Of a stretch of DNA of 64,000 bases, positions 10,801-23,955 are shown in pieces. The first letter of the stretch is position 1. Each line of letters opens with the position of its first letter. The notes below the pieces were generated by a model. The model saw only the letters and a program-made list of their open reading frames with translations. It was not told the DNA's origin and ran no database searches. Both the position numbers and the translations under genes were made by a program. Source of the stretch: Wuchereria bancrofti (lineage: Eukaryota > Nematoda > Chromadorea > Rhabditida > Onchocercidae); the NCBI GenBank assembly GCA_005281725.1, contig SSBO01000002.1, forward strand, positions 76,902 to 140,901, in the 5' to 3' direction.

Positions 10801-13278
10801 GAGACTGAGAGAGCTCCACCCGTAACTTGGGTGTACTCGGATATCCAACCTGGATGGCGTTTGGGCCAGGAGACCATGAACGGTTGAGCCTAGGATGGCC
10901 ATCGGTTGACCTCCGGGGTTCGTTGCAAGCAAAGTAACGTTACATTGTCAAACAGCACAGGGCTTACTCTCCTCATGTCACCCACTAAATTTTTACCCGT
11001 TTGTGAATTAGATCTTTAATTACTTTTATTATTTACTTATTGTGCATGTAACGACAACATCAAGCAATACTGATAAAGTAACTATGATAAGTGAGACTGA
11101 CTAATGTAAATTTAAGTAACTGGAAATATTTCTCGATAACCCTCAACTGCATTAATAACATATGTATGTCAGGTATTGGTGATTTGGAATGGACGTGAGC
11201 CACCACTTGAACGTAGCTGGCCACGACTACACGTTCCTGTCATTTTCATTAACTCGACTGTGAATTCATTGAATAACCGCTTTTTACCATATGAACAGGT
11301 GAAATGTTTTTTTTTTTTTTTAATTTAGCAAGTATAATATTCAGGTGAATACAGATACGTGGAAGTATAGAGCAAATTTGTTAAATTACACGCCTGTGTT
11401 TGGTGATAGCAATTAAACATTAGCAGATGTATTAAAATGTTCGGTTTTGGTGCCTTCAATCTTCGAATTTTTTTTTCTAAACTGAAATCATTTTGACTGT
11501 GTTTACTATTATTTTTTAATGTGTATCTAAAGGCACACTGAGACAAACCAATATGAAAAAGTCATTAACATTTTGATTTCTGATTATAATATTAATGTAT
11601 ATTGCGATGCACGAAAAATCACTTAAAACGGGATTATCTTTTGAAGATTAAAACGGAAGCAGTGCTTTCACTGGATGATGATATTGATCTCAGACAACAC
11701 GAAATTATTTTTGCATTCAGGTCTCTTTTACTATTAATTTGTCTAACTTGGTTGAATTTTGAAATTGTGGATTGGTTATTGATCCATTACTTCTGCAAAT
11801 GTTCGCATTAAAACATTAATTATGTGACCTGAGGAGGTTCTAATCATTACCCGTGCATGCATGGGTGAATTATATCTGAGTACCACTACTGCTAGTTGTC
11901 TGTGGACAACAAATTGTGTAGTTCAAATTCGCATCAACACAACAGATTTTTTTTGGATAGAAATAAGGTACTTTCGAGAAGAAAAGTTACCGTTGTGAGA
12001 TTATGCATAACGCAATATTTAAGTCCAACCGATATCTAATTAGGATAGTCAATCGAAGAATCTCTTTGGCACAATAAATTAATTGTAAGATTTTATTCGG
12101 TATTAAAAAGTAATTCCTGCATTATTTTTTAGAGTGTGGCGTGAACAAAGAACGAAAATTGTCGGTTTCCCAGCTCGACGTCATTCTCAACAAGGAAATG
12201 AAATTTTATATGACAGCAATCACACATGTCAATTCAGTATGATATTAACAGGAGCTGCATTTATTCATAAGGTATAATCATAATAGAAACGTATGCAAGA
12301 CATTAGTATCCTTATTGGCCCATCGATTTTTTCAAACATATAAAATTGTTCCTCGACGAATGGCTTTCTGAGGACTTGTTTTTTTTTTTTTGATTTCGAA
12401 CAACCTTTAATTTTTATTTTGTCAAAACGTCATGTTTCATTTTTCAGTTGTACAACTTTCAAAAAATTGATCAACTTTTCAGGCTTATTTATATGCTTAT
12501 ACATATGGTATGCCACAGGTAATAAGGGACAAAGTGGATGAATTTATGAATTGCGAAGATTTGGCAATGAATTTTTTTGTTGCTCATCTAACGCGTGAAC
12601 CACCTATTAAAACGACTAGCAAATGGACATTGCGGTTATTGCTTTTTTTATTCAAACCGCAACTGAAATAAAGCGTTTGATAACATAAGGTTAACTGCAA
12701 GCATTCCATTAGTAGATGTGTTGAAAATGCTTTCTAGCCGGAAATTAATTATTAAATGATACGGTGGCTCAAGCCTTCTGATGGGATACATTCACGTTAT
12801 AATCGGGCTCCATTTATGATACATCTTGCATTTAAATATAAATCCATTAGAGATTTAGAAAATTGAGATTTTAAATCATATTCAGTCTAGACATAGCTCT
12901 TCTCTAGTGGACGATAACACACAGAATTAATCGCTTTCTGGGATATTCATTAGCCTTCAAACTGTTCCAATCGATCCACTTGTTTATTTAATGTTATCGA
13001 TACATGTAAGAACAAATCAAATTTCAGAAAAAAAAAAAATCATTAAAAAGCAATGAAAATTCCTTCCAAAAACTTTTATTACATTTTTCAGTTGCCCAGC
13101 TTGTAAAACAAGTCTTTATAAACGGACTGCACATTATCTACAGCGGCATGAATGCATCCAATTTTTCACACAAGTTTATGGATATAATCCACTACTTTTT
13201 ACTCAACTTCGAGTGGATTCGGTACTGTTCAAGACACGTCTGCCAAGTAATCATCAGAAATGTTTCAAATATGTTTAA
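4834..13278 (+). CDS. rib-2: exostosin-like glycosyltransferase, EXTL3/RIB-2 orthologue (heparan sulfate synthesis)
   Basis: Seventeen exons, all in phase, give 868 residues: 4834-5072, 5662-5834, 6077-6266, 6691-6783, 7095-7283, 7524-7626, 7900-8044, 8451-8753, 8997-9149, 9417-9478, 9752-9950, 10348-10427, 11173-11298, 11647-11720, 12133-12271, 12483-12634, 13092-13278. Family knowledge: RIB-2/EXTL3 is a Golgi/ER type II membrane enzyme that adds GlcNAc when heparan sulfate chains start and elongate. Seen here: one hydrophobic segment at residues about 40-62 (signal anchor), a coiled coil at about 100-160, an exostosin (GT47-like) region opening with [17 protein letters not shown], then a GT64 domain from about residue 617 with the DDD metal site at 695-697. 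The C-terminus, [20 protein letters not shown], is close to what I recall for EXTL3. Exon 4 could start upstream at 6610, but 6691 restores the conserved FDFS-x-CS junction. The ATG follows a TTCAG acceptor. Introns 11-12 carry a candidate antisense gene. Confidence 0.93.
10162..10902 (-). CDS. candidate nested antisense gene, unknown product
   Basis: Two long minus-strand frames inside rib-2 join in phase. Exon A is 10902-10555 (116 codons) and ends TTTTCT|GTATGA. Exon B is 10386-10162 (74 codons and a stop) after the acceptor CCTTTCCAATGCAG. The 168-bp intron leaves phase 0 on both sides. The joined product would be 190 residues. Its first part looks beta-rich (stretches such as [19 protein letters not shown]). 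A likely coiled coil follows ([20 protein letters not shown]), then a basic KKRKR tail. This layout recalls the XRCC4/XLF/PAXX superfamily in a general way, but I see no diagnostic motif and do not assign it. Exon A is much richer in G+C than the introns around it, which supports coding. Exon B overlaps rib-2 exon 12 antisense; a second acceptor (AAAAGCAG|AAATAT, also phase 0) would avoid the overlap. The start is uncertain: the frame is open back to 10947, and another ATG, in a different frame, follows a TTTAG acceptor at 10976. Confidence 0.4.
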
Positions 13279-15609
13279 GTTTGTTGCTGTTCCACTTTTT
13301 TCTGCGTATAGAAACAGTGGATTCATTGCTTTCCAACATAGAATTTTTATGGTAACATAAATAGAAAACCAAATAGAATTAAATAGAACAAATAGTTAAT
13401 GGGACTGTTGGAAATTCATACAATTTTCAGTCAGTAATGTTTTGCTTCAGCAATTTCAGGCATTATTAACAGTGTCGATATTATTCGTTTTGTAAATTTT
13501 TGATCTAATTAAGTTACCAGTAATTTATTCAATATTAGTACATAATCCTCAACAATGACATGTTATCGCCTCAGTCTATTAGGTAGTCTTTTCGTAGAAT
13601 TTTTGGACATTGTCCAATTCCATGTTCTACTAAGATCGATAAGCTAGATGTTACAGGGAACATTCGTAACATAGAAAACTGATAGTGAGCATTAATTTCT
13701 GCTTCAAAATGTTAATGTAGATGTAATTTAAGTTGTTACGCTGTTTGTTATTTGTTTTATCTTTTGCATGCTATAATTTTGAAACGGGTTACAATTTGAA
13801 CATCCATAATCTATAATTTAATGTCTTATGTATGCACAGTGTTTTCTCAACAGCTAGCTTCAACGTTCTGGACCATTTCACTGAAAACTAGAGTGTAATC
13901 AACAAAGCAATGCATTTCGGGTATAACATAACTGCGTGACGAACTAAAGTATATACTTTTAATATTGGCATCATGGGGTTCCTCCATTGAATGCAGGCGC
14001 AGTTCGTTTGCAATTCTCATAGAGGAGTATCCAAAGTTCTTTAATACAAATGAAATTTAGGTGATTTGAACATGTTCTAGTAATGTTCAAGTATCAGTTT
14101 TCAGTAAGTGAATGTGTTTATTTAGACGTGATATACAATACAAAAAGAACACAAATGAGTGAAAGGTGCTGACAGTAAAAGGAAAAGTTTCTGTTCGTTA
14201 TATATTTCATTAGAACATTAAAAAAGAAAAGACTTAATCTTTGAGGTATAAAACATAGTACAGCAGAACTATGGCTGCATGTGGAAAGAATTTCACTTTT
14301 CTACTTAATGAAACTATAGTATAACAAAATTGAAAGCGATCTTATGCCGAAAAGTAAAATGATGAATCATAATTTGCATGTGAATATGATTCAGAAATAC
14401 GAGTATTTCTTCAAATATTTGCATCGGATAAATAATATAAAATTGTACACATTACAATTACTATCAACACTACTGCTGAAAGTCACACGTAGTGATTCCA
14501 CAGTGTAACACAATTACGAATCATTCCTAAGACCAAACACAAAGGCGCAACTGAGAAAACAAACTGGCTGCATACTTATAAAGCTGTGCAAATAGAATAT
14601 GAAAACTAAAATAATATATTGAAAGTATTACTTCATTTCTTCGTTGGTATGTTTTCGAAAATTCCGCTTTATTTCACTGATTCCCAACGGAGAAATGAAG
14701 TAATAATTTCAAGGAGATAACAATTTGACACCTATATTTTTGTATAAACAAGAGAGCTTAAAAATATATTATTCCCTTCAATGATTATTCTGAAATGTTA
14801 AGTTAGAAAGAGACAAAGGGAGAGCAGAAAGAGCAAAAATGACACGAGACATGAAAAACAAGAAGATAACGGCTACAATGAGATAAGCACCTACCTTCAA
14901 TTTATTTTTCCCTCTCAAAAAAATTCTAAAATCAGATCAGTAAACTAGAACTCTAAATAGAATAGTCTCCAAGCTCAAATTCTGTCAATATTAGAGACGA
15001 TATAATGTATTCTTGTGATAACAAATCCAATCTAATAATTAAAACGTAGTACTTTTGCAAGAGAGAAATTCTCGAAATATAACCACAGCCAATCAGCATA
15101 CAAACTCTTAAAAACAAGTCGTAAAAATGAAATTGACAAAAAAAAAAAAATCAAAAAAAAAAACACAAATAGAAGCGATGCAGTCGTGCTTATAAAACAT
15201 TGAATGTAGTGAAAACGGAACAAAAGATAAAAGTCACCGTACATAATCGTTAATAAATTTTTAAATAAAACGCCAAAGAATTCGGACTTAAAAAAAAATG
15301 TGAAAAAATTTGATCAAATAAATGAACAAGTCGCACGAGGAAAAAAAAAAAAAAAGAAATGAGTGACAAAAACACGATTACATATAAAAAAAAAAAAAAA
15401 AAAAAAACGTAATATATATGAATACAACGTGTATGCGTGTACACCATTTTATAACAGCTTTCAAATACAAATTCTTATGCACAAACGAGGAAAGATGAGC
15501 TAACGAAAAAATAAATTATTGCAAAGAAACACCATTAAATACTAGTTGTGAGCGAAAATTTTAAAATATTAACAAAAAATACATTTTGAGACATGGATTA
15601 TTCACTTGC
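13279..15609. other. intergenic region between convergent genes
   Basis: About 2.3 kb shared by the 3' ends of rib-2 (plus) and ifet-1 (minus). It should contain both 3' UTRs. I found no convincing AATAAA close to either stop, no coding exon and no RNA gene. Poly-A runs at about 15138-15165 and 15340-15407 are low-complexity only. Confidence 0.6.
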
Positions 15610-18600
15610 TCAATTTGCTGCAAACTGTTTCTCAAGCTCTTCGACACTAATACAATTAGCAGTTGGAGGAAGACGCGATATTATGGATGGAAGATCACTT
15701 GCTGCTGTTGTCGTTTGCAGCGATGAACCTGTTTAACAAGGTCAGTCAGAAAAATTTAGTTACTCGAACCATAATTCATAAAAACCTATAATCCATTGAA
15801 GTTAGAATATTTAATGAATGCATATAAAGCCAGACATCAGCAAGTAGTTAACTTTAAAATGAAAAGACTTTTCAAAGAAAACAGAAAAAATTCAGGTAAT
15901 GCTTTTTTATTCACGGCTCATAAGCGTGTCCATAAGCGATACCATCTGTTTTTTATTTTTTTTTACCACTTGATTTTTACATATTTTACGACATGGAGAA
16001 AAACATCGTATGCTAACTTCAATTAGCTTTCGACATACCTTGACGAATCTCCTTATTTGGTGGTTGTAAACCTCTGTTAGCTGGTACACCTGCTGACTGA
16101 AGCAACTTCTCTAGCGGGTTCTGATATTTATATTGTGTTAACGATGGAGGAGCTTGAGTGTTTTGTGGCATCGGGATTGGTGCTGTTGTTACTACCGGTT
16201 GCATAGGTAGCGGGGCTCCCACCTGAAAGAGAAAAAAACTGTAACTAAAAAGTATGTCCAAGTTACACTTTTTTTTACCTAGAATTCTAGCTTACTTTTT
16301 AATTGTTTAGCAAGTACAGCGATGAAGATTGAAATACTGCAAAGTTTTTTAATGATACTTATGAATCACAGTTTACTTCTAATAAGTAACTAAAAAAGCT
16401 GGAAAATAATAACTATTAAAAAAAACAATAATAATAACAATAAAAAAAAGACTATTAATCTAACTGTAGTCATAAAAAATATCTTCCCATAAATGGAAGT
16501 AAAAATGCATGTCATTTGTTACTGAAAGAAATGTTCCAATACAAAGTAAAAAGAAATTTTCAAAAAGAAAAAAGACAAACATGATGTGGATGAGGCGCTA
16601 CTGGAACATTAGGCAAAGTTGCAAAAGCTGCTGCTTGTTGTGATAGGAAACGTGCACGAATCACTTGTGCTTGATTCACATCACCACGCATCATTGCTAG
16701 TGCATATTGTCGCTGATGCTCTGCATGAGCTGCTAGTGCTTGTGCTCGCATTGAAGCAGTCATTTGCGCATTCGACTGCCAATTATTCAATGATAAACCA
16801 TTTTGCATTGCTGCAAGCACTTGAGCATACTGCTGCTGTACAGCAAGTCTTGTCATCAAGTTAGCTGCATTTTTTGAAGCCATGTTATTAACAACAGCAT
16901 CTCCAGCAACTAAAAATCGATGAATGTTCTTCAAATTCCAAAAATGATCTTGATCTTCTATCAATAAGGCCAGATTTATGAGACATAATAGTAATAAAGA
17001 TTAAGAATTTCCAATAGGTTGCCAAAAATATATATTTCGGTAATTTATTGGAATTTAATATAATACCAAAAGTTTGATCAAATAAGACAATATTTGCACT
17101 AAATGATCTATAATGCAATTTCATTAATATCCACCTAGTTAAAAAAATTTTGAAAACTAACGTTTATGAGGTACATTGAAATGATCCGGAACAATATTTT
17201 GTTTGATAGTATTATACTGTGTAGAACATATGGGTATGTTAGAAAGACGAAGTTTTTCTTCAATGGTCATCGACGTACTATTGTTTTTGGTCATCTGTCG
17301 CATAACCGATGTTGGCATAAAGGAATTCGGAAGTATTCCTGTTGTAGAAGTCCGTGGAGTTGGAGCGATGGCAGTTACTGGCCGTGTTTGTGTCGATTGT
17401 GGCATTGCACCATTTCCTATTATATTTGTCAAAGCCTGCCTACAAAGTGAATATAAAATGCAGAGCATAAAAGATAAGTTAAGCACAACAGATGCTGTAT
17501 CTATTCCATAATTTCTACATTAAATCATTACATACAAATAATTTCTGAATCAAAATACTAATTACACAATAAAATAATAGCAAAGATTAACTACATATAC
17601 CAATTAGTGAAGCAATTGTAGGACATATTCAGTAAATATTACCAAAATTTAAAATACCAGGTTTAATTTATTTGATGGCAAGGAAATTTCTACTAATAAT
17701 ATAAATTAAAACTATTACCAACCTCAAAACAGTATTATCGACTGTTTGTGCACTTGAAACAAGCGCCGACCGTTGATTGGCAGCAAGTGCATGCAAAGCG
17801 GCTGCTTTCTCATATTGCGAACGAAGAAAAGCTGCGTGAAATGTAATATCAGAGAAAGGTGGAGGTACCACAGAATGAGACGGTGCTTGAGAATTCAGCG
17901 TAATCCCTGACAGATGATGTGTTGGAGCCACGGAAATTTTGGAAGGAAATGTCAAATTGTCATCTGTCATGCATGACACGTCATCCGTAGTTCCATTTTG
18001 CAAGCGCGCAAATTTATTTAGTTTGTTCATAAGATGAGCCTGTTGATGCGGATCACCAAGCGGATTTCCCTTTATCGTCTGTCATTGTTCAAAAAAAAAT
18101 TCAAGTACACTCAACATCGACAAATAAGAACATAAAATAACAACTAATGTGAAAATAAAGTTGGAAATCCCTAACTTCTAAAAAAAAAAATTGGTTTAAA
18201 TCAATGCAACACTGTAAAATTTCTGCCATCGCCACAAAACATAGAAATCATAGTAGCTCTATACAGCCTTAAATCTTAAGGCAACAAAGTTGATTTTATC
18301 TACCGAAACATTCAGTAAGCAACAAAAATCCACAAGAATGAAGGTAAACCAACCTGGCTTATATATGACTGTCGAGAATTGGATGGGAGCTGTTCGCTGT
18401 TTACTACGTTTCCATAACTATCAGCACCAGCAGAAAGACTAGATGGATTTCCAGGGGCTGATTCCTTCTGGAAATTACGTTCTAAATCTTCAACTCGCAA
18501 AACTCCTTGTACTGATGGCGCTACATGCTGAAAAGTGAAATATTAGTAATCGGTAAAATCACGCTATAGAATTCAGTCGAATTGGACTACTTAAAAATGA

Positions 18601-21600
18601 AAAGTATGCAAAAATTAGCAAACCGATTCAGGAAGAAATTGAGAGTGAAAAGGTCGCTGACAGGTATGTGAAAATATCTTATTGAGAACAGAAATCGATG
18701 CTGGAGTTTGTGAAGAGTCAGAAATGGAGGACGAAGAGGGAATAACATGCCTCTGTTGCAAAGGCTCGTTTCTACTAGTGCATGAATTATCTGAAAATAA
18801 AATTCATTATGGATAAGGTGAGAAGAAAATAAAACATCCGTAAATTTTTGAAAATGTTTTTATATCATTAATCTAATAATTACCGGAATCCTCAGATTTA
18901 GTTGTAGCAAAGAAGCGTGACAATCTGCTACCAGTTGGTTCTTTTGCTGCTGGTGATTTAAGCTCATTCTGAAGTAAAATTGATAAGGTGCGGGGAATTT
19001 TGACGGTAATGTAGCTTTAGTTAGTTTGAAGGAACCTGGTAAATAAAAAAGAAAAAAGAAAACCAAATAAGCTGGTAAGAAGGTAATTATAGAATTCTAT
19101 GGCTTAGGAATGAAGCAACTAGTATCTACCGAAGATAGTAATACCAAAATATTTACGAAAAAAAAAATGTAAAAATCTAATCCAAAACAAAAAAAAGCAG
19201 AATCAAGAGGAATCCACAACACTCTTACCTCTTTCAATGAATCTAAATCCACATCACCGAGAATACCCATAATTGCAGCAAATTCAGCATCAGAATTTGG
19301 CAATCTACCGTTCAGCAAAGGTACCGACGTCATTGAATTACTGTTCTCAGCCATTGCAAAAGATAAACCAAGATTTGTTGACATATCGTCACTGTTTTGA
19401 TTACGAGATGAAGTCGATTTACCACTTGGAGATAAACCTAAACCACTACTACCAATTTGGGAAGATAGCCTCCAATCTGCTGAATCAGTCTTCTCATCTG
19501 TCAAACTTTCGTTCAACTCGCTTGTACCAGAAATTTCACTTTGTTGTTCCATCCTTACTGACTGTCTCTTCGGTCTATGAGAAAAATCACCTGTAAACCA
19601 TACTCAAATGAGAAACATGCATATAAAATCGATTTAATTTCATAGAAAATTGAAAAGCGATGAAATCTTATTGGTTGAATGAAATCATCTCAAAAGCATT
19701 TGATCAAATTAAAGCATGGTATTCTCTTCTGAGATGATACTGAATGCTGAACACTATTGAGTGTATTATTATTCTCAACCACTAACATTGGATTTCAAAA
19801 TCAACTATGCGTAAACGATTAACACAATCCGAGAATCGCATCTTAGCAAATTATTGTGAATTCAAAAGACAAACTAAGATTTGTTGACATATCATTATCA
19901 CTGTTCTGATTATGAAGTCGGTTTACCAACTAAGGAATTATTATAACTATTACCAGTCTACTGCACAAAAAAGATTAAATTCGCAGGCAAGTTCACTAAC
20001 TGAAGCACATTGAAATCTCAGCTACGATATCAACTCTAATTTTCACACGGATTAAAATAAGACACAACAGTAAACTTCGACTTACGTTTAATCTTATTGT
20101 CGTCATCAAAACCACGCAATTCAATCATATCATGCATCGATGTTGGACCATCGTTGAGCCACTCCGGCATTCTTTCGTCTGTCATTTCTGCAGACTTGCC
20201 TCTCTAGAATATTTTTTAGATAATCAACAAAAATACATTTCCGACATTCGATTTTAAAGCAACTATATGTAAATAATTGAAATAATCACAGAATGGCATC
20301 TAGAAAATTGTTTGTCAATTTAGCTGATGAAAAAAAAAGAAAAGATTCATTAATTCAGCAGTCTACGAAATCCTTGTCATATATATCATCGTCATAGAAA
20401 CCACGTGAAAAAAAAATCAGAAACGAAAGCCACTCGCGTTGAGTTAAAATAAAATAAAATTGTATAACCTGGCTTTGGTTGCTTTCTTTCTGATAATTTG
20501 GCTTAAATGATGTCTCGCCCGAGCGCCAGTTACCAGCACTACTCGTCAAGCTACCATTTTGTTGACGGGTCCTTACAAATTCACTGCTTCCAGCGTTTTT
20601 GTGCTAAAATTCGTTTTGTACACATGTTATTTAACCATAAAATTCATTGTTCTAATAAGCCTACTAAAAAGACCTTCAAACATTAAGACGTAAATTGGTG
20701 AGAGAAGATATGCTTAGAATTTTAAAATCAATTCAGTTAGTGAAAGAGCATTCAGAAATTCTCGTAAAGATCATAACGTAGGAAATGGCTAAACTTACAA
20801 ATGATGCCTTGTACTCCGTTCCGGAATTCTTCAGCTGAAAACCAGCACCACTTCGCCAACTGGCCTTAGTTGCACCAAGTCTTTCCGTTTCTGCTTCTAA
20901 TGAGCACTAATTATCAGTATTATTACTTCTTTTTTTTCTGTTCACAAAGCTTATAAAGTCTTTTGAAAAGAGTATCAGAAAGTGACAGCCTCGAAACACG
21001 ACAAAAACTGATGAATGATAAAAAATGTCTTTATAAATTGGATCGATTTTATAAAGATATGAGTAAAGAAATGGTCTTAGTCGAACACTAGAATGTAACA
21101 AGAAAAGTATTACACTACATTTTTTTTTTGTCATAATTATAGAGAACATTTACTGTTCATAATAATGTAGTGTCTAACAGACCTACAGAGAAACAGGACT
21201 TTGATCTCCCAAGTAACAACAGTCTTATCCAGAGAACTCGAAAACTAAATAACAAGAGTCTTATCTAGAGAACTCGAAAAAAAGATATTAATTCCGCAAC
21301 AATAAATATAGCTTCTATATCTATTGAAAAAATATTACCGTTCTTCACCGGTGACGCAGCACGACATCCGGATGAAAAACCTCGCCTCTGCGGAGAAAGA
21401 ACGGTTGTGTCGCCTTCCAGTGCTTCAACCTTCAATTTCTCCTTCCTTTTTATATTTGTATTTGGACGATTTTCCACTCCCTCACAAATCCAACGATATT
21501 CCAGCCATTTTGCCGGTTCAAACTTCCCCTCATCACTGAAAATGCATAACTATTAGCAAGTCAGAAGTACTTTTTGCAAGAAAATATTTATAAGACATTT

Positions 21601-22119
21601 TACGATTTTTTCAGTATCCAATTAACGAAACTTATAAAATAAGTTCTAAAAGTGACTATTTATAACTTTAATATGAATCTGATAACAGTAATTTACAAGT
21701 TTGATAGAATATTACTGACTCCAATAACTACATAGCTCATGAATAGATTGTTCTCAGTTGATAATTTTATCAGTTGCGACTAATTTACTTAAAGATATGA
21801 GCGATAAAGTGCATTAACGACAAAATATACCTATGCAAGATGATTACATCGATTAATGAATGACTCAAACAAACTGAATTAAACTGACAAATTTCCAGCA
21901 CCAAATCTAAACAAAAAGAAAATTCTAAACCATTTTAGAAATGAAAAAAACTAACTTATCAAATTCAGCAGACAAGTATTGAGGACGCACTCGACTTAAC
22001 GGTGCATCCCTCATATTCAGCATTTCCTCACGAGTATATCGATACACATTATAATTATCATTTTGTGCATCACTACACACGCACTTTTCATGACCACCAG
22101 AAGAATTTTTATGCAACAT
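15610..22119 (-). CDS. ifet-1: eIF4E-transporter (4E-T) homologue, IFET-1
   Basis: Fourteen exons in phase give 921 residues: 22119-21956, 21535-21339, 20896-20799, 20603-20469, 20203-20086, 19590-19229, 18968-18884, 18790-18624, 18527-18354, 18078-17723, 17439-17162, 16909-16581, 16222-16039, 15728-15610. Family knowledge: 4E-T binds eIF4E and the DDX6-type helicase (CGH-1 in worms), represses translation and builds P-bodies and germ granules. Seen here: the eIF4E-binding segment YTREEMLNM at residues 28-36, then the family block VLSPQRRGF. The Cup-homology/DDX6-binding segment is at about 212-233 (PEWLNDGPTS, IELRGFDDD). SRLSRFF and VLRVEDLERNF follow. The C-terminal third is rich in Q, A and M and ends near NPLEKLLQSAG. 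Exon 7 must start at 18968, since the longer upstream frame loses the SRLSRFF block. The ATG follows a TTTCAG acceptor by 6 bases; that site is either a trans-splice site or the acceptor of a 1-kb intron from a 5' exon near 23.16 kb. Confidence 0.92.
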
Positions 22120-22125
22120 GAACTC

Positions 22126-23162
22126 CTGAAATTAAACATAAAGATTAGAAAAAACAAATCAATGTATACACTTTGTACAAGTAATTGTCGCACTGTGAGA
22201 TTTGGGAAGATTTCATTTCCACAACTTGGAGTGCCCCATCAACCTTTTTTCTCCTTCAAAAAATATTTTCTGTAAATTTTAAGCAAATTTTACTGGTTGA
22301 CACTAATAAAACGCAACATAATAGGACCTCAACAAACGCGATAACAGTACAAAATACTATCACCATTAATAACAATGAATTTTTAGCGTTCTAATGTACT
22401 GCGATGCATACAAAATTTTTTGGGTATGTTTACACAAGTCTTCACAATGCTCTAACTTATGGAACGCTATATATAAATCATAAAATAATTTTAGACGTAG
22501 GGAAACAAAGAAAACATATCTTTAATACACTTCCAAGCAAGAAACATGTTCAACTGTATTCAAATGGATTGCAGTATTGAGAATAACTGATTTTATATGA
22601 TTATTACACAGTTACCATATCATTAGATTCCATTTGTTCATTTTAATTTTCTAAGTTTTCTTACAAAATAAAACATAAATTGGTCTGATAATTCACATAT
22701 AACAAGTTTTTCATATAAGGCAGTAGTTTTTACATATAAATGAATAGAAATACGCAGAAATTTTTCATTTAACACATAATACATCTGAATTATGACCTAT
22801 CAAAATGTAAAATAAAATTCTTCAAGTTCTAACACTTTAAATACAATAAATCACATTGTCTCAGGTTAATTTAAACAATTTATACTTAAAATTTCAAGAC
22901 TGCCAAACTTATCAATACAAAACATTTGTATTACTAAAAACTACGTCATAAAGTCCGTACTCAAATCATTCACTTCTAATGCATTGTAATTTCTTACATG
23001 GTGGCATTTTAGCTTCATCACAAATTACCGCAAGTTAAAAAAAACTACCTCTGTCGCAGTGCACACGCACACACACCCATAAACCTCAAACCTGAAATAA
23101 AAACAGGAAATCGACCTAACCCGATGCAAACGGAAAACAACCGGAAAATATATTCCACTCAC
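22126..23162 (-). other. likely 5' intron of ifet-1; no coding exon seen
   Basis: AT-rich DNA between the acceptor before the ifet-1 ATG and a consensus donor (CCAT|GTGAGT at 23163/23162) on the same strand. I see no further coding exon, RNA gene or repeat here. Confidence 0.5.
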
Positions 23163-23420
23163 ATGGACACGCCATCATTTTGCGGCCCGCACCACATAAG
23201 TAGGCAATTTCATATCGTCCCATATGGTCGGGTTATCCAGGGAGACGACTTGATATATTCTGGTCAGCATTGAATTTAGGCATTTTTGCGGTAACCGTGT
23301 TAAAAGTGAATTGAGCAAGGTGTAGTGTGCGTGGTTTACGTGGCAAGGTGGTAGTGTTGTTGCGTTTAATTCACGTGAGGCTAAGTGGTATTGCTGCATG
23401 CGTTTGTGGCAGTATAGCAA
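23163..23420 (-). other. candidate 5' non-coding exon of ifet-1
   Basis: A minus-strand segment, less AT-rich than its flanks, that ends at a consensus donor GTGAGT. Splicing to 22125 puts a stop (TGA) in frame ahead of the ifet-1 ATG, so it cannot extend the protein and would be 5' UTR. It holds an open frame of about 80 codons (23420-23175) which could be an upstream ORF or chance. It faces the rps-1 promoter. Confidence 0.35.
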
Positions 23421-23955
23421 TTCTTATGTTGTCTGTTAGATTTAAAGGATTTACTTCCAGGATTCATCAAAACTATATATGTAAATGGTACTAGTAACAG
23501 TGTTACAGATGATAGTTCTAGGATGGACATTTAAAATACTTTAAGATGAAAGTTAAGAGATGTGAACGATAATGATTGTAAGTTTTAATATTAAAAAAAT
23601 ATGGAAGGTTTGTTGGTGATTACTTCATCACCGCCATGTGGAGACAGTAGAGGTTACATACCGTTATGTTAGGGTGGTAGAAGATATTGTTATGTTAAAT
23701 TAGTATAAAAATGAGATCGTATGTAGTGGAGATTAGATTGGAATTTTACATAGATTACATTAGGTTGCAAAGACAAGATTATGTGCTAGTTATTGCAGGT
23801 TCAATTGACTTTGGTAGTTATAAATATTTTCGCACCACCTGTTTTATGTGATTCCTTGTCTAGCATTCGAAAGCAAGCTTTTCATATTATTTTAGGGTTT
23901 TTTTCTTTTTTTTTTTTGACGAGCTTGTTGGAAGCATTCAGAAGCAAGCTTAGAA
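23421..23955. promoter_or_regulatory. shared upstream region of ifet-1 and rps-1
   Basis: About 0.5 kb between the divergent ifet-1 5' exon and rps-1. A T-rich stretch (23896-23918) precedes rps-1 and a CATTCAG acceptor ends at 23941, 14 bases before the ATG; this is the probable spliced-leader site. No TATA element stands out. The promoter role is inferred from position alone. Confidence 0.4.

Noticed and set aside
17166..17511. Plus-strand frames of 94-102 codons
   Set aside because: Antisense shadows of ifet-1 exon 11.
18885..19066. Minus frame (MVFFFLFYLPGSFKLTK...) as ifet-1 exon 7
   Set aside because: It is out of phase with exon 6; starting at 18968 in the other frame restores the conserved SRLSRFF block.
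23175..23420. 80-codon minus frame as an N-terminal extension of IFET-1
   Set aside because: It ends in TGA before the donor, and the spliced frame has a stop ahead of the ifet-1 ATG.
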